Assembly (NCBI RefSeq): GCF_900099965.1
Contig: NZ_FNDJ01000029.1
Location: forward strand, 65,990-129,989
Origin: Nonomuraea jiangxiensis
GTDB lineage: Bacteria; Actinomycetota; Actinomycetes; Streptosporangiales; Streptosporangiaceae
Direction: 5' to 3'
DNA length: 64,000 nucleotides
In this document: positions 24,507 to 32,878 of the stretch, in pieces
Position numbering within the stretch: position 1 is the stretch's first letter
How the letters are laid out: the number at the start of each line of letters is the position of its first letter
Translations under genes and position numbers: made by a program
The notes under the pieces: model-generated
Told to the model about the DNA's origin: nothing
Seen by the model: only the letters and a program-made list of their open reading frames with translations
Databases searched by the model: none

Positions 24507-26096
24507 CTACCGGTTGCCGGGGATGGCCGCGAGCAGTTCGCGGGTGTAGTCGTGGGCGGGGCGGTCGAAGATCTCCTCGGCGGTGCCGCTCTCCACGATC
24601 CGGCCCTCGCGCATGACGTGCACCGCGTGCGAGATCATCCGTACCACGGCCAGGTCGTGGCTGATGAACAGGTAGCTGAGCCCCAGCTCCCGCTGCAGCT
24701 CGGCCAGCAGCTCCAGGATCTGCGCCTGGACCAGCACGTCGAGCGCGGAGACGGCCTCGTCGAGCACGACCAGCTCGGGGGAGAGCGCCAGCGCCCTGGC
24801 GATGGCCACCCGCTGGCGCTGCCCGCCGGACAGCTCGTGCGGCAGCCGCTCGGCCATCGACGCCGGCAGCGCCACCTTCTCCAGCAGCTCGGCGACGGCC
24901 TTCGCGCGCTCGGCCGGGCCGCCGACGCGGTGCACGCGCAGCGGCTCGGCGATCGACTTCCCGACCGGATAGCGGGGGTCCAGCGAGGCGTACGGGTTCT
25001 GGAACACCGGCTGCACCCGCCTGCGGAACGCGAACAGCTCCCGCCGGCCCAGCCCGGCCAGCTCCGTCCCGTCGAAGCGGATGCTGCCCGAGGTGGCCTC
25101 CTCCAGGCCGAGCAGCAGGTTGGCGGTCGTCGACTTGCCCGAGCCGGACTCGCCCACGATCGACACGGTACGGCCGCGCGGGATGCCGAACGAGACTCCG
25201 GCCACGGCCGCGATCTCCGTCCCGCCACCCCTGAGGGGGAAGACCTTGGTCAGGTCCTCCACCACGGCCAGGTCCTCGGCGGGCCCCGGCGGCTCCGGCA
25301 CCCGTACCGACGACAGGCTCGGCACGGCCCGCAGCAGCCGCCTGGTGTACTCGTGCGCCGGCTCGGCCAGGATGCCGCCCGCCGGACCCGTCTCGACGAT
25401 CTCGCCCCGGTACATGACGGCCACCACGTCCGCCCGCTCCGCCGCCAGCGCCAGATCGTGCGTGATGAGGAGGATCGCCGTGCCCATCTCGGCGGTGAGC
25501 CGGCCGAGCTGGTCGAGGATGCGCCGCTGCACGGTCACGTCCAGCGCGGAGGTCGGCTCGTCGGCGATGAGCAGCTGGGGCCGGCAGGCCAGCCCCATGG
25601 CGATCAGCGCCCGCTGCCGCATGCCGCCGGAGAACTCGTGCGGGTACTGCCGGGCCCGCCGCGCCGCGTCGGGCAGGCCCATCAGCTCCAGCAGCTCCAC
25701 GGCCCGCGACCGGGCGGCCCGGCCGGCGGCGACGCCGTGCACGTCGAGCGCCTCGGCGATCTGGTCGCCGATGCGCATGAGCGGGTTGAGGTTCGACATC
25801 GGGTCCTGCGGGACCAGGCCGATGCGGGCGCCGCGGATCGCGGTCATCTCGCGCCGGCTCGCCGTGGCCAGGTCACGCCCGTCGAAGACCACCCGGCCGC
25901 CGGTGATCCGGCCGTTGCCGGGCAGCAGCCGGTTGACCGCGGCCGCCGTCGTGGTCTTGCCCGACCCGGATTCGCCGACGACCGCCACGGTCTGGCCCGG
26001 CAGGATGTCCAGGGAGACGTTCCTGACGGCGGGGACGTCCTGCCCGCGGACGCGGAAGGCGACCGAGAGGTCACGGATCTCCAGCAGCGGGCTCAT
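24507..26096 (-). CDS. Dipeptide/oligopeptide ABC transporter, fused double ATPase
   Basis: A 529-residue protein carrying two complete ABC ATPase domains in tandem, equivalent to DppD and DppF joined. Domain 1 has Walker A GESGSGKTT, signature FSGGMRQR and Walker B LLIADEPTSALD. Domain 2 has GESGSGKST, LSGGQRQR and LVVLDEAVSALD. Each is followed by its own PAHEYTRRLL / PAHDYTRELLAAIP peptide-transporter tail. The ATG at 26096 overlaps the stop of the serine hydrolase gene by ATGA. It is the last gene of the peptide-ABC/anmK operon and powers the two permeases at 28.5-30.3 kb. Confidence 0.93.
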   Translation of the reverse strand: MSPLLEIRDLSVAFRVRGQDVPAVRNVSLDILPGQTVAVVGESGSGKTTTAAAVNRLLPGNGRITGGRVVFDGRDLATASRREMTAIRGARIGLVPQDPMSNLNPLMRIGDQIAEALDVHGVAAGRAARSRAVELLELMGLPDAARRARQYPHEFSGGMRQRALIAMGLACRPQLLIADEPTSALDVTVQRRILDQLGRLTAEMGTAILLITHDLALAAERADVVAVMYRGEIVETGPAGGILAEPAHEYTRRLLRAVPSLSSVRVPEPPGPAEDLAVVEDLTKVFPLRGGGTEIAAVAGVSFGIPRGRTVSIVGESGSGKSTTANLLLGLEEATSGSIRFDGTELAGLGRRELFAFRRRVQPVFQNPYASLDPRYPVGKSIAEPLRVHRVGGPAERAKAVAELLEKVALPASMAERLPHELSGGQRQRVAIARALALSPELVVLDEAVSALDVLVQAQILELLAELQRELGLSYLFISHDLAVVRMISHAVHVMREGRIVESGTAEEIFDRPAHDYTRELLAAIPGNR

Positions 26097-27349
26097 GCGG
26101 TCCCCGAGCGTTGGGCGGCGACCTGCAGCAGGTCGTACCAGAGGTCCTCGGTGGGCGTGGGCGCGCCGTCCACCAGCAGGCGGTTGCTCGCCAGGGCCAG
26201 GGCGACGTCGCGGCCGGGCACGAACCCGACCGCGCAGCCCACGTAGCCGGGGTGGCCGAGCACGGTGACGGTCTCGTCCGCCAGCCGCAGGGCGTACCTG
26301 CGGAAGCCGAGCGCCTGCTCCGGGTCCGGGCCGGGCGCGAAGAACTCCTCGGCGACCTCGGGCCGCCACAGGTGGTCGTGCTCCTCGTACCGGGACAGCG
26401 CCAGGCCGTAGCGCAGCAGGTCGGGCACCGTCGAGAACAGCCCGGCGTGCCCGGAGACCCCGCCGAAGGCGTGGTGGGCGTTGCCGTCGGCGACCTGCCC
26501 GAGCACCGGCCCGCTCCGCCAGCGGGCGAAGTCGGTGCTGCGGTAGGGGACGGGGTAGGGCCGCCCGGTGTCGAGCATGGTCATCTCGGCCCGGTCGTCC
26601 AGGGCGCCCATGGCCACCTCGGGGTCCGCGGGGGCGGCGTAGACGGTCGAGTCCAGGCCGAGCGGCCCGGTGACCAGCTCGGCCACCGCCCGGTCCAGGC
26701 CGAGCCCGGTGACGGCCTCGACGATCCGGCCGAGCAGGATGAAACCGAGGTCGGAGTAGTGCCGGGCGCGGCCTGGCCGGTAGCGAGGGGGCGGCAGCAG
26801 CGGCTGGATGTACACCGGCCACCACTCCCACAACCCGCCCCGGTGCAGCAGCAGGTCCCGTACGGTGATCGCCGCGTACGACCGTGCCAGGTACGCGCTC
26901 AGCGGCGCGTCCAGATCGACCAGCCGGTCGGACACCAGCCGGATGAGCGCCGTCGTGGTGGCCACGACCTTCGTCACCGAGGCGAGGTCGTGGTGGGTGT
27001 CCAGGGTCATGGGAGCATCGCCCGCCAGCTCGCCGCCCACCCGGCGCACGGTGCGGTGGCCGGCGCACTCGGTGAGCTCGAACCAGGGCGCGCGGGCGGC
27101 CATGACCAGCCCGGGCGGCCGGGCCACGCCCATCGCGGCCCCGGCGGGATCGCGCGGGTCGGGAGGACCGGCCGGGTGCCGCCCGCCGGGTCGAAGGGGA
27201 CGGGCCGGGATCCCCGGACCGGCGGAAGCAGCGGGATACCGCGGCTCAGGGGGACCGGCCGGATAACGGGGCTCGGGGGAACCGGCCGGATAGCGCGGGT
27301 CCGGGGGACCGGCGGGGTAGCGGGGGTCCGGGGTGCCGGGCGGGCTCAT
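26093..27349 (-). CDS. Beta-lactamase-fold serine hydrolase with N-terminal Pro-rich repeats
   Basis: A 418-residue class-C-like serine hydrolase (PF00144 type). The catalytic SxxK is in DLASVTKVV, the YxN-like motif is HYSDLGF, and SGHAGLFSTVPDLLRYG and PGYVGCAVGF are later family blocks. The start at 27349 overlaps the anmK stop by ATGA, which supports it. It adds about 85 residues ahead of the fold, beginning with four copies of the 9-residue unit P-(D/E)-PRYPAG-x. There is no signal peptide, so it is probably cytoplasmic. In Bacillus subtilis the muropeptide amidase AmiE (YbbE) belongs to this fold and sits beside MurNAc recycling genes. A similar amidase role is inferred here from the neighbouring anmK. 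Confidence 0.85.
   Translation of the reverse strand: MSPPGTPDPRYPAGPPDPRYPAGSPEPRYPAGPPEPRYPAASAGPGIPARPLRPGGRHPAGPPDPRDPAGAAMGVARPPGLVMAARAPWFELTECAGHRTVRRVGGELAGDAPMTLDTHHDLASVTKVVATTTALIRLVSDRLVDLDAPLSAYLARSYAAITVRDLLLHRGGLWEWWPVYIQPLLPPPRYRPGRARHYSDLGFILLGRIVEAVTGLGLDRAVAELVTGPLGLDSTVYAAPADPEVAMGALDDRAEMTMLDTGRPYPVPYRSTDFARWRSGPVLGQVADGNAHHAFGGVSGHAGLFSTVPDLLRYGLALSRYEEHDHLWRPEVAEEFFAPGPDPEQALGFRRYALRLADETVTVLGHPGYVGCAVGFVPGRDVALALASNRLLVDGAPTPTEDLWYDLLQVAAQRSGTA
27224..27331 (-). repeat. Four 27-bp tandem repeats encoding P-(D/E)-PRYPAG-x
   Basis: Four in-frame 27-base units at the 5' end of the serine hydrolase gene encode PDPRYPAGP, PDPRYPAGS, PEPRYPAGP and PEPRYPAAS. More Pro-Gly-Arg-rich sequence (PGIPARPLRPGG, PPDPRDPAG) follows before the folded domain. 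It looks like an unstructured, recently expanded N-terminal tail. Confidence 0.85.
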
Positions 27350-28509
27350 CGGGACAGCACCAGGGAGCGCGGCGGCTCGGCGAGCGGCTCGGGCAGGACC
27401 AGCGGCCCGGCGCCCGGCGTCAGCGTGCCGAGGACGCGGGCACCGGCGGCGCCGGTCCCGCCGGGCACCGTTCCCGGCAGGCCGTGCGCGCTCAGCCAGC
27501 CGATCAGGGCGAACGCGATGGCCTCCTTGTCGTCGGCGGGCGCGCCGAGGTCGTCGGACGGCACCACGCGCACGCCGGGCAGCGCCGCCCGCAGCCCTGC
27601 CATGATCACCGGGTTGCGGCAGCCGCCGCCCGAGACGACCAGCGTGCCGATCCCGGCGGCCAGCACGTCCCTGGCGACCGTGCGCACGGTCAGCTCGGTC
27701 AGCGTCGCCACCAGGTCGGCGTCCCCCACCTCGCGCCCGGCCCTGGCCAGCGCCGCCGTCACGTAGCCGAGGTGGAACAGCTCCTTGCCGGTGCTCTTCG
27801 GCGCCGCCAGCCCGTAGTAAGGCTCGTCCAGCAGCACCTCCAGCAGCCGCTCGTCCACCTGTCCAGCGGCGGCGATCCGGCCGTCCTCGTCGAAGCCGCG
27901 GGGGTTCAGGCCCCGGCTGGTCACCACGGCGTCGATCAGCGCGTTCGCGGGGCCGAGGTCGTAGGCGTACAGGGAGTCCCCGCGTACCACGGTCATGTTG
28001 GCGATGCCGCCCAGGTTGAGCGCCGCCGCGCCGCCCTCGTACGCGCCGAGCAGCAGCCCGTCCAGCACCGACACCAGCGGCGCCCCGTGCCCGCCCGCCG
28101 TGATGTCGCGGATCCGCACGTCCGACAGCACCGGCGTCCCGGTCCGCTCGGCGATCCACGCGGGCTGCCCGATCTGCAGCGTGCCCAGCGCGTGCGCGCC
28201 CTCCACCCAGTGGAACACCGTCTGCCCGTGGGACACGATCAGGTCCACGGGACCGCCCCGCGCGATGGCCTCAGCCGCCGCGGCGGCGAAGCTCTGCCCG
28301 ATCAGCGTGTCGAGCACGCACACCTCGGCCAGCGTGGTCGGCGCGGGCGGGAGCGCCGCGATCAGCCGGGCCCGCAACCCGCCCGGGTACGGCGTGCTCG
28401 CGGTGTGCCCGACCCGCCCCCGCAGCACGCTCCCGTCGCGCTCGAAGTCCACCACGGCCACGTCGATCCCGTCGTGCGACGTGCCGGAGATCATTCCCAG
28501 AACTCTCAA
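27346..28509 (-). CDS. anmK: Anhydro-N-acetylmuramic acid kinase
   Basis: A 387-residue kinase that opens 1,6-anhydro-MurNAc and phosphorylates it to MurNAc-6-phosphate during peptidoglycan recycling. LGMISGTSHDGIDVAVVDF is the N-terminal phosphate loop (the family usually has SLDG; here SHDG), VSHGQTVFHW, GTLQIGQPAWIAERT, LNLGGIANMTVV and VVSGGGCRNPVIMAGL are further signatures. The start is taken as TTG at 28509, which overlaps the permease stop as TTGA and follows GAGGAAG. It restores the normal RVLGMISGTS opening; the first ATG would cut off the first strand. It lies inside a peptide ABC transporter operon, which is unusual. Confidence 0.93.
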   Translation of the reverse strand: MRVLGMISGTSHDGIDVAVVDFERDGSVLRGRVGHTASTPYPGGLRARLIAALPPAPTTLAEVCVLDTLIGQSFAAAAAEAIARGGPVDLIVSHGQTVFHWVEGAHALGTLQIGQPAWIAERTGTPVLSDVRIRDITAGGHGAPLVSVLDGLLLGAYEGGAAALNLGGIANMTVVRGDSLYAYDLGPANALIDAVVTSRGLNPRGFDEDGRIAAAGQVDERLLEVLLDEPYYGLAAPKSTGKELFHLGYVTAALARAGREVGDADLVATLTELTVRTVARDVLAAGIGTLVVSGGGCRNPVIMAGLRAALPGVRVVPSDDLGAPADDKEAIAFALIGWLSAHGLPGTVPGGTGAAGARVLGTLTPGAGPLVLPEPLAEPPRSLVLSR

Positions 28510-29336
28510 TGTCTTCCTCGGTTCCGCGGATCGAGGGTGTCGCGCAGGCCGTCGCCGAGCAGGTTCAGACCCACCACGAGCAGGACGACCACGGCCCCTG
28601 GCGCGATCAGCGTCCACGGGGCCACGAACACCAGGCTGCGCGCCTCGAAGATCATCGAGCCGAGCGACGGCGCGGGCGGCGGCGTGCCCAGGCCCAGGAA
28701 GCTCAGCGACGCCTCGGTCAGCACGGCCCACGACAGGGACAGGGCGACCTGGATGACGACGATCGAGGCGATGTTCGGCAACACGTGCCGGACCATGATC
28801 TGGAAGCGGCTCTGGCCGGTGGCGACGGCCGCTTTCACGTACTCGATCTCCCGCAGGGACAGCACGGGGCCGCGGGTGACGCGGATGAAGATCGGCACGT
28901 AGACGATCGCGATGGCCACGGCCACCGTGAACCAGTCGCGAGCCAGTACGGACGCCAGCGACAGCGCCAGCAGCAGCGGCGGGAAGGCGAACAGCACGTT
29001 CGTCACCCCGCCGATCGCGCCGTCGGCGAAACCGCGGTAGAAGCCCGCCACCAGCCCGCCCAGCGTGCCCACCACGGTCGCGAACGCCACCGCCACCACC
29101 GCGATGAGCGCCGAGTTGCCCACCCCGGCGGCCACCCGCGAGAACACGTCCCGGCCGAACTGGTCGGTCCCGAACAGGTGCGCCCCCGACGGCCCGAGGA
29201 AGCGCGACGCCGGATGCTGCGCCACCGGATCGTACGGCAGCAACCCCAGGTACGACAGCACCGCCACGACCGCCAGCAGCACCAGGACGACCACGCCCGC
29301 GACCCCGGCCGGACTGCGCCGTGCCAAAGCGGTCAT
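28506..29336 (-). CDS. Peptide ABC transporter permease, DppC type
   Basis: A 276-residue permease with an N-terminal anchor and the DppC/OppC core: HLFGTDQFGRDVFSRVAAG is the classic family signature, and the EAA-like loop is REIEYVKAAVATGQSRFQIMVRHVLPNI. Its ATG overlaps the stop of the DppB-type gene by four bases (29333-29336), and its own stop overlaps the TTG start of anmK. Confidence 0.94.
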   Translation of the reverse strand: MTALARRSPAGVAGVVVLVLLAVVAVLSYLGLLPYDPVAQHPASRFLGPSGAHLFGTDQFGRDVFSRVAAGVGNSALIAVVAVAFATVVGTLGGLVAGFYRGFADGAIGGVTNVLFAFPPLLLALSLASVLARDWFTVAVAIAIVYVPIFIRVTRGPVLSLREIEYVKAAVATGQSRFQIMVRHVLPNIASIVVIQVALSLSWAVLTEASLSFLGLGTPPPAPSLGSMIFEARSLVFVAPWTLIAPGAVVVLLVVGLNLLGDGLRDTLDPRNRGRH

Positions 29337-30301
29337 GACGCCCTCACCCGCGGGTCCACGATTCGGTAGAGCGCGTCCGTCAGCAGGTTGACCAGCACGA
29401 ACGCCAGCGCGATCACCAGCACCGTGCTCTGCACGACCGCGTACTCCTTCTGCTGGATGCCCAGCAGCACCTGCCGGCCGATGCCCGGCACGGAGAAGAT
29501 CTGCTCCACCACGACCGCGCCGCCGAGCAGGTAACCGAACTGCAGCCCGGTCATGGTCACGATCGGCACGAGCGCGTTGCCGAGCACGTGCCTGACCTGC
29601 AGCCGCCGCTCCGGCACGCCCTTGGCACGGGCGGTGCGGACGAAGTCCTCCGAGCGCACCTCCAGCACCGCCGCGCGGGTCGTGCGCAGGATCGGCGCCG
29701 CGATGCCGAAGCCCAGCACGAGCGCGGGCAGGATCATCTGCTGCAGGTTGAGCAGCGGGTCCTCGGCCGGCGTGGCGAAGGCGCGGCCGTTGGGGTTGAA
29801 GCCGAACGACGCGGACAAGACCGACAGCAACGTCGTGGCCAGCAGGAACGACGGGATCGACAGCCCCGCCAGGCTCACGATCTGCCCGGCGGCGTCGCGC
29901 GGGGAGCCGGCCCGCGAGGCCGCCAGCGTCCCGAGCGGCACCCCGATGAGCAGGGCCAGCACGATCGAGAGCACCGCCAGCTCGACCGTCACGGGCAGCG
30001 AGTGCAGGGTCAGCTCCAGCACGCTCTGCTGGTTGCGCGCCGAGTAGCCGAGGTTGCCGGTGAACAGGTTGCCCAGCCAGGTGAAGAACTGCGTGACCAG
30101 CGGCTGGTCCAGGCCGTAGTAGCGCTCCAGGGCCTGCAGCTGGGCGGGGGTGAGGCCGGCCGCCTCCGTGCCGAGCCCGGCGGTGATCTGGTCGCCGGGG
30201 ATCGCCCGGAGCATGACGAACACCAGCACGGCCACCCCGAACAGGGTGCCCACCGTGCTCGCCACCCGCCGGACGACGCGGTTGCGTACGAACCCCCGCA
30301 T
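29333..30301 (-). CDS. Peptide ABC transporter permease, DppB type
   Basis: A 322-residue permease beginning MRGFVRNRVVRRVASTVGTLFGVAVLVFVMLRAIPGD, a typical DppB/OppB N-terminus. The coupling loop reads VRSEDFVRTARAKGVPERRLQVRHVLGNALVPI, and VEQIFSVPGIGRQVLLG is conserved. The ATG at 30301 shares one base with the stop of the binding-protein gene (TGATG). It is part of the same operon as anmK. Confidence 0.94.
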   Translation of the reverse strand: MRGFVRNRVVRRVASTVGTLFGVAVLVFVMLRAIPGDQITAGLGTEAAGLTPAQLQALERYYGLDQPLVTQFFTWLGNLFTGNLGYSARNQQSVLELTLHSLPVTVELAVLSIVLALLIGVPLGTLAASRAGSPRDAAGQIVSLAGLSIPSFLLATTLLSVLSASFGFNPNGRAFATPAEDPLLNLQQMILPALVLGFGIAAPILRTTRAAVLEVRSEDFVRTARAKGVPERRLQVRHVLGNALVPIVTMTGLQFGYLLGGAVVVEQIFSVPGIGRQVLLGIQQKEYAVVQSTVLVIALAFVLVNLLTDALYRIVDPRVRAS

Positions 30302-31839
30302 CAGCCGGCGGACGTCGTACGCAGGTACTGCAGCGACCCGTTGGCCATCGGGACGAATCCCCGCACCCCGGCCGTGGTGGCGGTGTAGGTGTAGCCGGAG
30401 AACAGCCAGATCCACACGGCGTTGTCCTCCAGGTGGGCCGACACCTGGTCGTAGATCGCCTTGCGGGCGGCCTGGTCGGTCGTCGCCTTGCCGTCGGCGA
30501 ACAGCTTGTCCAGCTCGGGTGAGCTGTATCCGGCGACCCGGTTGAAGTTGCCGCCGCTGGTGAAGTAGCGGCCGTAGGAGCCGTCGGGGTCGGGACGCCC
30601 GCCGTTCAGCGCGACGGCCGCGTCGAAGTCGGCCGCGTTCCAGCGGTCCACGTACGCGCCCGACTCCAGCACCTCCAGTTCCAGGTTGATCTTGGCCTCG
30701 GCGAGCTGCGCCTTGAGGTTCTGGGCCTCGTTGACCGAGGTGGCGTATTCGCCCTGGGAGACGATCGTCTTGAGGGTCACCCCGCCCGACTTACCCGCCT
30801 TGCCAAGGTACTCGGCCGCCTTGGCGAGGTCACGGGCGGGGCAGGGGCGCCGGGCCGGGTCCGACTTGAAGGCCGGTGAGGTGATCGGCCCGACCACCTC
30901 GCCCTCACCGAGCGCGGCCGTGTCGAGCACCTGCTTGCGGTCGATCGCGCACTGGATCGCCAGCCGCACGTTGACGTCGGCGAGCTCGCCCCGCCGCGCG
31001 TTGAGCTGCAGCACGTGGTAGTTGAGCTGCGGCGTCCTGGTCAGGCCGACGCCGGCGGCCTGCGCGGTCCGCGCGACCAGGGGGTCGTTGAGCACCGTGA
31101 GCTGCACGTTGCCCGACTGCATCGCCGCCACGATGGAGGACTCGTCGGGGATCACGCGGAACTCGATCGCGCTCACCTTCGGCTTGTCGGCGCCCCACCA
31201 CCGGTCGTTCCTGGCCAGCGTGATCGACTGGCTGGCCGTCCGGCTGCGCAGCGTGAACGGGCCGGTGCCGTTGGGCCGGGTGCTGAGCTCGGCCTCGGTG
31301 GCGCCGGTGGACAGCATCGCCAGGTTGACCGTGGCCAGGTTGGCGGGCAGCGCGGCGTCGGGGCCGGTCAGCTCCAGCACCACGGTGGACGGGTCGGGGG
31401 CCGTGACGGACTTGACCGACGACAGCGACGCCCGCGCCACGGCCGCCGTGGCCGGGGCCATGATCTGGTCGAGCGACCACTTGACGTCCTCGGAGTCGAA
31501 CGCGCTGCCGTCGCCGAACGTGACGCCCTGGCGCAGCTTGAGGGTGAGCTTCCGGCCGTCGTCCGAGGTCTTCCAGGACTCTGCCAGCCCCGGCACCACG
31601 TTGAGGTCCTTGTCGAACTCGGTCAGCGTCCCGTACAGGTTCTGCAGCACGTTCACGGCCGTGAACTGGGTGGCCTTCCAGGGGAAGAAGGTGTCGGGGT
31701 CGGAAGTCACGCCGACCACGAGGGTTTTGCCGGCGGCCGGGCCGGTGCCGGCGGGGGACCCGGAGGAGGACGAACAGCCGGCGAGGGCGATCACCAGCGC
31801 GGAGGTGACGCCGATCGCGGAGAGCCGGCCACGAGGCAT
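30301..31839 (-). CDS. Peptide/muropeptide-binding lipoprotein, SBP family 5
   Basis: A 512-residue binding lipoprotein. The lipobox ALAGCS (Cys22) follows a short signal peptide, then a Ser-Gly linker. Family 5 features are TLVVGVTSDPDTFFPW, GTLTEFDKDLNVVPGLAESWKTSDDGRKLTLKLRQGVTFGDGSAFDSEDVKWSLD and the C-terminal lobe with YDQVSAHLEDNAVWIWLF. The start ATG follows GAGGAG. Family 5 proteins bind di-, tri- or oligopeptides; some, such as MppA, bind cell-wall peptides. The anmK and amidase-like genes downstream make muropeptides a good candidate ligand. Confidence 0.92.
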   Translation of the reverse strand: MPRGRLSAIGVTSALVIALAGCSSSSGSPAGTGPAAGKTLVVGVTSDPDTFFPWKATQFTAVNVLQNLYGTLTEFDKDLNVVPGLAESWKTSDDGRKLTLKLRQGVTFGDGSAFDSEDVKWSLDQIMAPATAAVARASLSSVKSVTAPDPSTVVLELTGPDAALPANLATVNLAMLSTGATEAELSTRPNGTGPFTLRSRTASQSITLARNDRWWGADKPKVSAIEFRVIPDESSIVAAMQSGNVQLTVLNDPLVARTAQAAGVGLTRTPQLNYHVLQLNARRGELADVNVRLAIQCAIDRKQVLDTAALGEGEVVGPITSPAFKSDPARRPCPARDLAKAAEYLGKAGKSGGVTLKTIVSQGEYATSVNEAQNLKAQLAEAKINLELEVLESGAYVDRWNAADFDAAVALNGGRPDPDGSYGRYFTSGGNFNRVAGYSSPELDKLFADGKATTDQAARKAIYDQVSAHLEDNAVWIWLFSGYTYTATTAGVRGFVPMANGSLQYLRTTSAG

Positions 31840-31890
31840 GTGGTCTCCTCAGGAACAGCGGTCATAAAATTACGCAGACCTTATCACTGA

Positions 31891-31904
31891 GGTAAATATT
31901 TTCC
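31891..31904. promoter_or_regulatory. Near-palindrome GGTAAATATTTTCC in the RpiR/ABC divergent region
   Basis: A 14-base imperfect palindrome with the perfect core AAATATTT (31894-31901), placed 19 bases before the RpiR start and 51 before the binding-protein start. AT-rich sequence in an otherwise 70% GC region suggests a shared operator and promoter. Confidence 0.45.
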
Positions 31905-31923
31905 TTCGCGGGATGGACGGACG

Positions 31924-32808
31924 ATGGCCGAGGACGCAGGCACCCTGCTGATCCGCATCCGGGCTGCCATGCCCGCGCTGCGGCCGTCGGAGCGGCGCGT
32001 CGCCGAGGAGTTCGCCGTCGCCCCCGGCGCCGCCGCGAACCTGTCCATCGCCCAGGTCGCCGCCCGCTGCCGGACCTCCACCACCTCGGTGGTGCGCTTC
32101 TACCAGCGCATGGGGTACGCCCACTACAAGGACTTCCGGATCGACCTGGCCAGGGCGGTGGCCCGCGACGAGCTGGTCACCTCCAGCCTGCCGGAGGCGT
32201 CCGGCGACATCGACCGGCACGACAGCCTCGGGGGCATCGTCTCCAAGCTGGCCATGTCCGAGACGTTGTCCATCGCCGACACGGCGCGGTCGATGGACCT
32301 GGAGGCCCTGGCCGAGGCGGTGGCGTTGCTGGCGCGGGCGCGCAGGATCGACGGCTTCGGGGTGGGCGCCAGTTCGCTCGTGGGGCTCGACCTGCAGCAG
32401 AAGTTGTCGCGCATCGGGCGTACCGCGATCAACTGGCCGGACGCGCACTCGGCCTGGACGGCGGCGGCGACGCTTGACCGCGCCTGCGTGGCGGTGGCCG
32501 TCTCGCACACCGGGGCCACCGTGGACACGGTCGAGTTCCTGGCCATCGCCCGCAGGTCCGGGGCCTCCACCGTGGCCGTCACGAACTTCCGGGACTCGCC
32601 GCTGGCGGCCGCCGCCGATGTGACCTTGACCACTGCCGCCCGCGAGACCCGGTTCCGCCCGGCCGCCCTGGGCAGCCGCATCGCCCAGCTCATGGTGGTG
32701 GACTGCCTGTTCACCGGCGTCGCGCAGGCGTCGTACGACGCGTCGATGGCGGCGCTGCGCGACACGTACGCGGTGGTGCACGACCGCGTGATCCACAAAC
32801 GGGCCTAG
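31924..32808 (+). CDS. MurR/RpiR family transcriptional regulator
   Basis: A 294-residue regulator. The N-terminal HTH_6 domain (residues ~1-80: LRPSERRVAEEFAVAPGAAANLSIAQVAARCRTSTTSVVRFYQRMGY) is followed by an SIS sugar-isomerase-like domain (RIDGFGVGASSLVGLDLQQKL, AVSHTGATVDTVEFLAIARRSGASTVAVTNF). SIS-domain regulators of this family sense phosphosugars, in MurR MurNAc-6-phosphate. Here it is divergent from the peptide ABC/anmK operon, whose kinase would make that ligand. Regulation by MurNAc-6-phosphate is therefore a specific inference. Confidence 0.92.
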   Translation: MAEDAGTLLIRIRAAMPALRPSERRVAEEFAVAPGAAANLSIAQVAARCRTSTTSVVRFYQRMGYAHYKDFRIDLARAVARDELVTSSLPEASGDIDRHDSLGGIVSKLAMSETLSIADTARSMDLEALAEAVALLARARRIDGFGVGASSLVGLDLQQKLSRIGRTAINWPDAHSAWTAAATLDRACVAVAVSHTGATVDTVEFLAIARRSGASTVAVTNFRDSPLAAAADVTLTTAARETRFRPAALGSRIAQLMVVDCLFTGVAQASYDASMAALRDTYAVVHDRVIHKRA

Positions 32809-32835
32809 GCGGGTGGCAAGCCGGTAACAGGTTCA

Positions 32836-32852
32836 CAGGTGTCATTCACCTG
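32836..32852. promoter_or_regulatory. Inverted repeat CAGGTG-TCATT-CACCTG before the sulfotransferase
   Basis: A perfect 6-5-6 inverted repeat 27 bases before the sulfotransferase start and 28 after the RpiR stop. It is flanked by two direct GTTCAC copies (32831 and 32855). It could be an operator or a short terminator. Confidence 0.4.
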
Positions 32853-32878
32853 CGGTTCACTGGCTATCTCTACCTTGT

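Noticed and set aside
27349..28159. N-terminal extension of the serine hydrolase into anmK
   Set aside because: It would run through most of anmK in another frame. The ATG at 27349 with its ATGA overlap is the better start.
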